DNA of 13,658 nt. Origin: Fidelibacterota bacterium TCS52. GTDB lineage: Bacteria > Fidelibacterota > Fidelibacteria > Fidelibacterales > Fidelibacteraceae. The stretch covers positions 1 through 13,658 of the forward strand of contig LSCC01000044.1 in the NCBI GenBank assembly GCA_001577215.1. Reading direction: 5' to 3'. The first letter of the stretch is position 1; the number at the start of each line of letters is the position of its first letter. Shown here piece by piece: positions 6,526 through 12,997 of the stretch. Under the pieces are notes generated by a model. The model made no database searches. It was not told the DNA's origin and saw nothing but the letters and a program-made list of their open reading frames with translations. Made by a program: the position numbers and the translations under genes.

Positions 6526-7512
6526 TTATTTTGATTGTAAAGCAGCAATAGCCGTTAAATTAACAATATCATCTACACTACAACCTCGTGAAAGATCGTG
6601 CATTGGTTTTTTTAATCCTTGTAATATTGGACCAACAGCTTCATAACCACCTAATCGTTGAACTAATTTATATCCAATATTTGCTGAATTTAGATCCGGA
6701 AATATTAAAACATTTGCTTTCCCAGCGACTTTACTTCCCGGAGCTTTCTTTTTTCCAATTGCATCAACGATCGCAGCATCAGCTTGTAATTCGCCATCAA
6801 TATTCAAATCGGGATATTTCTCTTTTGCAATTTCAACTGCTTTATGAACCTTATCAACAAATGGATGACTTGTACTGCCTTTGGTGGCAAAACTCAGCAT
6901 GGCAACAACCGGCTCCACATTAAAAACCGATTTATGAGTTTTTGCCGTGGCATAAGCCATTTCTGCTAAATGTTCACTATTTGGATTGGGTACTACAGCA
7001 CAATCTGCAAATGAAAATATTTTCGATTCATCAGGTGAAAACATAAAAATATCACTAGACATTGTTGATATATGTTTTTCCATTTTCACTATTCGTAATC
7101 CGGCTTTTAAAACATGAGAAGTCGGATTCATCGCTCCGCTAATACAAATATCAGCCAAATCATTTTTTAACATCATTGCCGCAAAAAATGTTGGATCTTC
7201 TATTGTTTCTATCGCTTCTTTTTTTTGTATTCCTCTTTTCTTTCTCAATTCCATATAAATATCTACATAAATATTGAAATGTTTGGATTTTTGGGGTATA
7301 ACAAAATTTACCTTATCTAATGATAGCCCTTTAATGCTTTTTGCATTTTTAATTTCGTCTTCATTGCCTAAAAGAGTTACTTTTGCAATGTTCAATTCGG
7401 CAATTTCCGAAGCTGCTTTGACTATTCTTTCATCTTTTGCTTCAGGTAAAAGTAAATGAACATTAGTCTCATCAATTGCTCTTTTTCTTAAATTTTCCAA
7501 CATTTTTAACAT
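6526..7512 (-). CDS. pta: Phosphate acetyltransferase
   Basis: Pta interconverts acetyl-CoA plus phosphate and acetyl-phosphate plus CoA, feeding acetate/ATP formation or acetate activation. The 328-aa protein is the short, single-domain PTA type, without the N-terminal DRTGG region of long Pta. Motifs are GELQADAA (240-247), PGSKVAGKANVLIFPDLNSA (258-277), IGYKLVQRLGG (279-289), GPILQGLKKPMHDLSRGC (294-311). The phosphobutyryltransferase paralogue is less likely given this C-terminal signature. The ATG at 7512 overlaps the coaD stop (TAATG). AAGGAG (7521-7526), eight bases before it, sits inside the end of coaD and supports this start over the next ATG at 7503. No acetate kinase gene is in the window. 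The neighbour coaD makes the CoA precursor, a thematic but loose link. Confidence 0.95.
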   Translation of the reverse strand: MLKMLENLRKRAIDETNVHLLLPEAKDERIVKAASEIAELNIAKVTLLGNEDEIKNAKSIKGLSLDKVNFVIPQKSKHFNIYVDIYMELRKKRGIQKKEAIETIEDPTFFAAMMLKNDLADICISGAMNPTSHVLKAGLRIVKMEKHISTMSSDIFMFSPDESKIFSFADCAVVPNPNSEHLAEMAYATAKTHKSVFNVEPVVAMLSFATKGSTSHPFVDKVHKAVEIAKEKYPDLNIDGELQADAAIVDAIGKKKAPGSKVAGKANVLIFPDLNSANIGYKLVQRLGGYEAVGPILQGLKKPMHDLSRGCSVDDIVNLTAIAALQSK

Positions 7513-8000
7513 TAAGTTTTCTCCTTCATTTTTTTATTTACATAATTTGAAACAAAATTTGATATATCACCATTTAGTGATGCTATTTCTTTTACAAGTG
7601 AAGAACTTAAATAGGTATATTCTTCACTCGGCATTAAAAATACGGTCTCTATATTATTATCGATTTTTCTGTTCATTAAAGCCATTTGAAATTCATTCTC
7701 AAAATCAGATATAGCTCTTAATCCTCTGATCAATATGTATGAATTTTTCTTATTACAATAATCAATCGATAGACCGGAAAAAGTATCCACAGAAACATTT
7801 TTAATATTTTGCACAGATTCCTTGATCATTTTAACTCTTTCAGTAGTTGAAAACATCGGCTTTTTTTTCATATTCGTTGCTACCGAAACAATTACACTGC
7901 TAAATAATTTACTAGCTCGTTTAATAATATCTAAATGACCATCTGTTATTGGGTCAAAAGTTCCCGGGTAAATTGCTATTCTGTCATTATTTTTTTTCAT
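7512..8000 (-). CDS. coaD: Pantetheine-phosphate adenylyltransferase
   Basis: CoaD (PPAT) transfers AMP from ATP to 4'-phosphopantetheine, the penultimate step of CoA synthesis. With the start at 8000 the protein is 162 aa, the normal family length. Motifs are IAIYPGTFDPITDGHLDII (8-26) with the T/HxGH nucleotidyltransferase signature TDGH (19-22), ILIRGLRAISDFENEFQMA (89-107) and the C-terminal YLSSSLVKEIA (130-140). The frame continues upstream to a TTG at 8024, but the ATG at 8000 is preceded by AGGAG (8010-8014) at nine bases and immediately precedes the conserved domain, so it is preferred. This start gives a 14-nt overlap with rsmD. RsmD-CoaD adjacency is very common in bacteria. Confidence 0.95.
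   Translation of the reverse strand: MKKNNDRIAIYPGTFDPITDGHLDIIKRASKLFSSVIVSVATNMKKKPMFSTTERVKMIKESVQNIKNVSVDTFSGLSIDYCNKKNSYILIRGLRAISDFENEFQMALMNRKIDNNIETVFLMPSEEYTYLSSSLVKEIASLNGDISNFVSNYVNKKMKEKT
7521..7526 (-). promoter_or_regulatory. Ribosome binding site of pta
   Basis: AAGGAG on the minus strand, inside the last codons of coaD, eight bases before the pta ATG at 7512. It decides between the ATG at 7512 and the one at 7503. Confidence 0.7.
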
Positions 8001-8517
8001 ACATCCAAACTCCTGTTTCACCAAATTTTTTCTCTTTTCTTAATATTAATGAATCCATAATATCAAATTTATTTTTAATAGAATTCTCTAAGATAAAAAT
8101 TCCTCCGACTTTTAGTGCTAAATAAACACTTTTAAAAAATTCATTTTTCAAATTTAATTTATATGGTGGATCTGCAAAAATCATGTCAAAATATTCATCA
8201 TATTCATTGCAAAAATTAAATGCATTAGATTTGTAATATTTAATATGCTTAGGATTGTTTATTTTACTCAAATTTTTCTTTATTATCTCTATTGATCTAT
8301 TATTATTTTCAACTAAAAAAACTTCTTCAGCTCCACGTGAATATGCTTCAATTCCCAAACTTCCAATACCAGAAAACAGGTCTAATACAGTTTTATCATT
8401 AAATTCCTGGAAAACATTAAAAATATACTCTTTCACTCTATCTGCGGTTGGACGAAGATTGTGTTTAGGACTTATTAATTTTAATCTACCATGTTTTCCG
8501 GATATTATTCTTGGCAT
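7987..8517 (-). CDS. rsmD: 16S rRNA (guanine-N2)-methyltransferase RsmD
   Basis: RsmD methylates G966 (E. coli numbering) of 16S rRNA in the 30S subunit. The 176-aa protein begins MPRIISGKHGRLKL (1-14), typical of the family, then has RPTADRVKE (22-30). The SAM-binding motif I region is LDLFSGIGSLGIEA (45-58), with ENN at 70-72 as the acidic ribose-binding end of strand two. The catalytic motif IV is FADPPY (114-119). Length and order match full-length RsmD. The ATG at 8517 follows the pilN-like stop codon by two bases with no clear Shine-Dalgarno motif, so it probably depends on coupling. The gene overlaps coaD by 14 nt. Confidence 0.94.
   Translation of the reverse strand: MPRIISGKHGRLKLISPKHNLRPTADRVKEYIFNVFQEFNDKTVLDLFSGIGSLGIEAYSRGAEEVFLVENNNRSIEIIKKNLSKINNPKHIKYYKSNAFNFCNEYDEYFDMIFADPPYKLNLKNEFFKSVYLALKVGGIFILENSIKNKFDIMDSLILRKEKKFGETGVWMYEKK
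8010..8014 (-). promoter_or_regulatory. Ribosome binding site of coaD
   Basis: AGGAG on the minus strand within the 3' end of rsmD, nine bases before the coaD ATG at 8000. It supports the ATG over the upstream in-frame TTG at 8024. Confidence 0.7.
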
Positions 8518-8519
8518 TT

Positions 8520-9677
8520 TTATGCTTTTTCAAATAAAAGAATACGTAATATTATCTTGTAATATTTCCAATTGTCAACATTTCTAATTTCAATATTTTC
8601 AACGTCAAAAGAACCCGGGATTTTATTCATTTTATTAAAAAATTCTCTAATTTGATAAAGATTGCCACCAAATTCCATTTTTAATTTGTTCTTTTTCATT
8701 AATGGAGATGAAACCACTTCAGAATCATTTTTTAAAATTTCTCTGAATGATAAATTCGATTTATCAGCAGTCAAAGCAATATAATCAATGAAATTGTTTA
8801 CATTTAAATTTTTCAATTTTCCTTCTGTTGTACTTGCCGGTTTTTTGAATTTAACTTTAAAACTACCTCTTTTTGAAAATCTAAACCTATTATCGATACT
8901 TTTAAATTTAACATCATAAAAGTCTTTATCTTTTCGCAGAAGTCCAAAAAATCTATCAATAATATCATTTTTATTTGATATTAACTCAAATGATAATTCG
9001 TTTTTTGAAACAGATAAATAGTTAATATCTAATCCACTAGGAATATATTTAAACAATTTTGAAGTTACTTTTAATCTTCTACTTGAGTTATTTATTCTAT
9101 TCCTTAAATATTTATATTTTGATTTTTCTTTACTATCTAGATCTTTTTGCTTTTCACTAACAATTTTTCCCTCAACATTCGCTATTTTTTTCTCAATATG
9201 TTCAATTTTTTCAGTTTCTACTGAATCAACATCTTTTATCACTATCGGTTCAATTTTTGTTGGTTTTTTAGTGATTGGCCTTTTCATTTTTTTTAAAAAA
9301 CCACCAGACAATGAAAAATATAAAATAGCAGAAATAACAATAATCAATAGAACAATTAACCATCCAATATAAGATTTTTTCTCTTTGAAATCACTATCTC
9401 CATTTTCAAAAGCAGATAAATATTCATAATCAGAAAGGTCGGCATTTTTTTTATTTTGTGATTTCTGCGATTTAGAGGAAACACCGGTTTTTGCCTTTTT
9501 TTGGCCTTTAGGTTTTTTGGTCTTGGGAGGAGTATTTTTTTTCTCTTTTTGGGCTTTCGGTGCCTTTGATTTAGAAGATTTACTAATTTTTTTCTTTTTT
9601 AATGCATTGATATCTTCCTTTTCCTCAGAAACCTTTTGTTTTTTTCCATTTGGATCCAATAAATTTACTTTAATCAT
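8520..9677 (-). CDS. PilN-like membrane protein with Lys-rich linker and possible PilO-like domain
   Basis: This 385-aa protein starts MIKVNLLDPNG, resembling the N-terminal INLLP tail by which PilN docks on PilM. A Lys/Ser/Pro-rich low-complexity stretch follows (about 11-80), then one membrane segment (103-124), a charged stalk with coiled-coil potential (about 150-205), and a first C-terminal domain (about 205-280). That domain's LFKYIPSGLDINYLSVSKNE (208-227) resembles the PilN ferredoxin-like fold. A second domain (about 290-385) has GNLYQIREFFNKMNKIPG (338-355), which recalls PilO/GspM. Canonical PilN has only a short N-terminal tail before its membrane segment, so the long linker is unusual. 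AGGAGA (9683-9688) precedes the ATG by five bases. The gene directly follows the pilM-like gene, the usual pilM-pilN order. The N-terminal motif, topology and neighbour are seen; the fusion reading is inference. Confidence 0.6.
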   Translation of the reverse strand: MIKVNLLDPNGKKQKVSEEKEDINALKKKKISKSSKSKAPKAQKEKKNTPPKTKKPKGQKKAKTGVSSKSQKSQNKKNADLSDYEYLSAFENGDSDFKEKKSYIGWLIVLLIIVISAILYFSLSGGFLKKMKRPITKKPTKIEPIVIKDVDSVETEKIEHIEKKIANVEGKIVSEKQKDLDSKEKSKYKYLRNRINNSSRRLKVTSKLFKYIPSGLDINYLSVSKNELSFELISNKNDIIDRFFGLLRKDKDFYDVKFKSIDNRFRFSKRGSFKVKFKKPASTTEGKLKNLNVNNFIDYIALTADKSNLSFREILKNDSEVVSSPLMKKNKLKMEFGGNLYQIREFFNKMNKIPGSFDVENIEIRNVDNWKYYKIILRILLFEKA

Positions 9678-9689
9678 AATTGTCTCCTT

Positions 9690-10610
9690 TTAAAATAATA
9701 TTCCCATAGCTTCAGTAAAAATGTTATTATTATAAAAATATAATGGTAACTTCTCAATTACTGATAACTTTTTATCTTTAATATTTTTTCTATCAAATGG
9801 TTTTACTACATTAATAAAAGAATATTTATTAGTATAATGCTTAATTTTTTCTTGATTATTTTTTGTGCCTATAAGATAAATTTCACCTGTTAAGGAATAA
9901 AAAGATTCATTAAAATCATTTTTTAGTAAATTTACAATTTCTTTCGAACATTCACCTACTTTAGAATAAAACACTATTTTATCTTTATTTTTTCTGTATC
10001 TCAAATAAGTAGTTATTCTATTTTTTTTAACTTGTAAATATTCAACTTCATTATTATTAAAACAAAACAAAGAAAATTTGTCAATTTCATAATTTACAAA
10101 TTGAGAAACAGTATTCAATGCACTAAAAATATTGACATATATTCCATTTAAATTAAGATCATTATTCTTAAAAACTTTTTGAATTTCGGCAGTATAGTTT
10201 TTAAAATAATAGACGCTTAAAAATGATTTCATTGTACCATTATCATAAAAAGGATGTATTGTTTTGCTAAAAGATCCCGATGTTTTTGGGCCATATTTAA
10301 TTTGTGTTGTCAAATTATTTATTTCAATAATTTTTTCAGCTGTCATATTAGAATTAACTTTATTAATATTCAATAATACCATATCAGTAGGAATAGAAAT
10401 GTAAAATTCTTTATCCCAATGCTTTAAACATTCTTTAAGTTTATTTAAGACAACATTAAAAAATGATCCTATTTTTCCATTATCTATTAACTTATTATTA
10501 AATAAAACAGAATAAGATAATACACCTAATTGTTCAACAACTTTTTTTCCATTATTAACATTTACTGATATAAATGTCAAATAATCCGAATGAAATGATA
10601 CAATTATCAT
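9690..10610 (-). CDS. PilM-like protein (divergent actin-like fold)
   Basis: No strong family motif is visible in this 306-aa protein, but several traits point to PilM, the cytoplasmic actin-like ring protein of type IV pilus machines. It has no membrane segment and has the family's usual overall length, somewhat short. The C-terminal FTEAMGILF (298-306) resembles the PilM/GspL ending (A-x-GLA). IYLIGTKNN (244-252) sits where PilM has its hydrophobic strand plus Gly turn. A gene starting like PilN follows 12 bp later. The N-terminal phosphate-loop motif (DIG...K) is replaced by SFHSDYLTFISV (5-16), and the second one by FSLFCFNNNEVEYLQV (179-194), so ATP binding may be lost. The start lacks a strong Shine-Dalgarno motif. 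It could also be a GspL-like cytoplasmic domain. Confidence 0.5.
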   Translation of the reverse strand: MIIVSFHSDYLTFISVNVNNGKKVVEQLGVLSYSVLFNNKLIDNGKIGSFFNVVLNKLKECLKHWDKEFYISIPTDMVLLNINKVNSNMTAEKIIEINNLTTQIKYGPKTSGSFSKTIHPFYDNGTMKSFLSVYYFKNYTAEIQKVFKNNDLNLNGIYVNIFSALNTVSQFVNYEIDKFSLFCFNNNEVEYLQVKKNRITTYLRYRKNKDKIVFYSKVGECSKEIVNLLKNDFNESFYSLTGEIYLIGTKNNQEKIKHYTNKYSFINVVKPFDRKNIKDKKLSVIEKLPLYFYNNNIFTEAMGILF

Positions 10611-10625
10611 CCAAACACTCTATTT

Positions 10626-11393
10626 TTATCTTTTATTCCAACTGTTTTTACCATTTTTTATACTGCCATGTCCAGTATCTTTAAATGTAAAAAAGAAATA
10701 TTTTTTGAAAGAAATACCGCCTTTTGTAGGACTTTGAATAATTAATTCTTCATCCTTTAATTTTGCAGTAAATTTCTTTTTTGTAAGTGGACCAATCAAC
10801 ATATTAGAATCTAATTTAAATGATCTATATTTTTGCACTTCTTCAATTCTTTCCTCTTCTACGGTATCAATTATACTTCCATCCCAAAGAGAATCTGAAT
10901 ATATCCACTTGTCTCTATATTCATTTAAAAAGACAGTATCTAAACTTCCCGTTTCTTCATTTGTTTCTAATGCAGTAAATATCTTTACATAATTAGTATC
11001 TTTTGCAATATAAGGATGAGCAAAAGATGTATCAAAATCAATCTTCCAAAATTCAGGTATTGTAATTTGATATTCCTTGCCTTTAAATTCAATAATTTGA
11101 TCCTCAGCATATAAACTATCGGCATAAATAGAATCCCGTACTTGTTTAACAAAATTAAGAGCTGCTTCTAAATCAGGATTATATTCACTTGTTAACTGTT
11201 CATATAATTCTTCAACATTCCATAATTGTTGCATTTTCCAACGCGCTAATGAACGAACCTTTTTTTCTTGAGTCCAAATACTTGTTTTTGTAAAAATCAC
11301 AAGTAAAACTAAAACACCTAATACAATAGAAACCCATTTAATTATGAATGACCATGTATTGCTATAATAATTTTCATTTGTTTGATTTGCCAT
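10626..11393 (-). CDS. One-pass membrane protein of unknown family
   Basis: I do not recognise this 255-aa protein. It has a short hydrophilic N-terminus (1-14), one membrane segment (about 15-35) and a long, acidic, probably extracytoplasmic domain. After the membrane comes a helical, coiled-coil-prone part (about 40-95, with WKMQQLWNVEELYEQL at 52-67). Next are KGKEYQITIPEFW (104-116), a Tyr/Asp-rich middle and a beta-rich end with DTGHGSIKNGKNSW (239-252). There are no Cys residues and no catalytic signature that I can see. AGGAG (11400-11404), six bases before the ATG, supports the start. It sits between comEA-like and pilM-like genes at gaps of 14 and 15 bp, which suggests a role with a pilus or DNA-uptake apparatus. 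That is inference from position only. Confidence 0.75.
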   Translation of the reverse strand: MANQTNENYYSNTWSFIIKWVSIVLGVLVLLVIFTKTSIWTQEKKVRSLARWKMQQLWNVEELYEQLTSEYNPDLEAALNFVKQVRDSIYADSLYAEDQIIEFKGKEYQITIPEFWKIDFDTSFAHPYIAKDTNYVKIFTALETNEETGSLDTVFLNEYRDKWIYSDSLWDGSIIDTVEEERIEEVQKYRSFKLDSNMLIGPLTKKKFTAKLKDEELIIQSPTKGGISFKKYFFFTFKDTGHGSIKNGKNSWNKR

Positions 11394-11407
11394 TTTTTTC
11401 TCCTTTT

Positions 11408-11878
11408 TTAAATATCTATTAGGTCCCTGATTTTTTCAAAAGTTTTATCGCCAATTCCACTGACATTAATAATTTCTTTACATGTTTTAAATTTACCATT
11501 TTTTTCACGATAAATAATAATCTTTTTTGCCTTACTAGGTCCAATATACGGTATTTTTTTCAATTCTTCAATATTTCCCGTATTAATATTTATTTTTTTT
11601 GCTAATTTAGCACTATTTTTTTGCGTTTTTGGTTCTTTCTTCTCATTATTAACTTTTTTTTCAGAAATTATTGCTTCTTTTGTTGAATTATTATTTACAA
11701 TTTTTGAAGTATTATCATTTTCACTTTCAACATAGGCCTGAATATTTTTGTTGTAATTTTCAACATTTTTGGGAGTTCGTTTAAAGTAAATTTTATTTAA
11801 TAATATCCAAAAACTACCCAATAGAACAAAACTGCCGATGAAAATTATAATGCCTTTTTCTTTTTTTGTAAACAACAT
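11408..11878 (-). CDS. ComEA-like helix-hairpin-helix protein
   Basis: ComEA is the membrane-anchored or periplasmic DNA receptor of natural transformation. This 156-aa protein has an N-terminal membrane segment (about 9-29), a polar Asn/Lys-rich linker (about 34-94) and a C-terminal ComEA domain (96-156). That domain starts ININTGNIEELKKIPYIGPS (96-115) and has a second hairpin VSGIGDKTFEKI (139-150). The INxNTA...L..lPGIG pattern is classic for the family; here the usual Pro-Gly before the first IG is PYIG. The TM-linker-HhH layout resembles Gram-positive ComEA more than the short periplasmic Gram-negative form. The start at 11878 lies six bases past the dnaJ stop and has no visible Shine-Dalgarno motif. 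HhH proteins of this type also occur in non-competent bacteria. Confidence 0.8.
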   Translation of the reverse strand: MLFTKKEKGIIIFIGSFVLLGSFWILLNKIYFKRTPKNVENYNKNIQAYVESENDNTSKIVNNNSTKEAIISEKKVNNEKKEPKTQKNSAKLAKKININTGNIEELKKIPYIGPSKAKKIIIYREKNGKFKTCKEIINVSGIGDKTFEKIRDLIDI

Positions 11879-11884
11879 AATAAA

Positions 11885-12994
11885 TTATTTATATTTAGAA
11901 ATTTCTACTTTAGTATTAGAATACATTTTATCTAAATCTGAAATTAATTTTTTTTCATCACTTTTTATATTGGTTGGTGTTTTTACTTGAATTTTTACTA
12001 TTTGATCACCATTGGTGCGATGATTTAAATTAGGCAAACCCTTATTTTTTAATCTCAAATATTTCCCCGATTGAATTCCAGGTTTCAATTCTGTACTAAC
12101 ATTACCGGAAATTGTTGGAATTTTAATTTTTCCTCCCAAAACAGCTAATGGCCATGATATTTTAGCAGTTAAATAAATATCTGAATCATTACGTACAAAT
12201 AGATGATGAGGAATTTCTTCAAACATTACAAGTAAATTTCCACTCATTCCACCTCTAATGCCTTTATTACCTTTTCCATTTATTGTAATATAATGTCCTG
12301 AAGCAACACCGGCAGGTACATTGATTTCAATTTGATCTTTTTTCATTATTCTGCCATCACCATTGCATTTTCTACATTTATTTTTAATTACCTTACCTTC
12401 ACCTTGACAAGTACTACATGTCTGAACATTTATCATTTGCCCAAATAATGAACTTACTCTTTCTCTTACCTCACCGGTTCCGTGACAATGTGGACAAGTT
12501 CTAGTATTTGATCCACCTTCCCCATTACAGCTATCACAATTTACCATATGTTTAATGTTTACTTTTTTCTTAACTCCACTATTTATTTCTTCCAAAGTTA
12601 ATTTCATTCTAATTCTAAGATCGGAACCACTATTATTATATTGTCTGCCTCGTCCTGAACTTCTCCTTCCGAAAATATCAGAAAAATTACCAAATCCACT
12701 ACTATTACCAAAAATATCACTAAAATGAGAAAAAATATCATTCATATCCATTCCGGCACCACCACCAAAACCACCTTTTAAACCATCTTCACCGAATTGA
12801 TCATATTTAGCTTTTTTATCTGAATCTGATAGCACCGAATATGCTTGAGCTGCTTCCTTAAATTTTTCCTCTGCTACTTTATCTCCAGGATTTTTATCAG
12901 GATGGTATTTTAGTGCAATTTTCCTATATGCTCTTTTCAATTCATCTTGTGATGCATTTCTATCTACACCTAATATATTATAATAATCAGCCAT
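11885..12994 (-). CDS. dnaJ: Chaperone DnaJ (Hsp40)
   Basis: DnaJ delivers unfolded clients to DnaK and stimulates its ATPase in the cytoplasm. The 369-aa protein is a complete class I DnaJ. It has a J domain (1-70) with HPD at 31-33 and a Gly/Phe-rich linker (about 71-118) with repeated DIFG/SDIF motifs. Four zinc-binding CxxCxGxG repeats follow: CDSCNGEG (153-160), CPHCHGTG (167-174), CSTCQGEG (193-200) and CRKCNGDG (207-214). Two C-terminal beta domains follow. All key residues are present. The ATG at 12994 lies three bases after the grpE stop, in the widespread grpE-dnaJ order; dnaK is not in view. A heat-shock promoter, if any, would lie upstream of grpE, outside the window. Confidence 0.97.
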   Translation of the reverse strand: MADYYNILGVDRNASQDELKRAYRKIALKYHPDKNPGDKVAEEKFKEAAQAYSVLSDSDKKAKYDQFGEDGLKGGFGGGAGMDMNDIFSHFSDIFGNSSGFGNFSDIFGRRSSGRGRQYNNSGSDLRIRMKLTLEEINSGVKKKVNIKHMVNCDSCNGEGGSNTRTCPHCHGTGEVRERVSSLFGQMINVQTCSTCQGEGKVIKNKCRKCNGDGRIMKKDQIEINVPAGVASGHYITINGKGNKGIRGGMSGNLLVMFEEIPHHLFVRNDSDIYLTAKISWPLAVLGGKIKIPTISGNVSTELKPGIQSGKYLRLKNKGLPNLNHRTNGDQIVKIQVKTPTNIKSDEKKLISDLDKMYSNTKVEISKYK

Positions 12995-12997
12995 ATT

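Noticed and set aside
6440..7459. Plus-strand open frames opposite the FmdB-type gene and pta
   Set aside because: They are shadows of strongly conserved minus-strand genes and show no motif or ribosome binding site of their own.
8001..8024. CoaD starting at the upstream TTG (8024)
   Set aside because: The ATG at 8000 has AGGAG at nine bases and gives the normal family length with the conserved N-terminus right after it.
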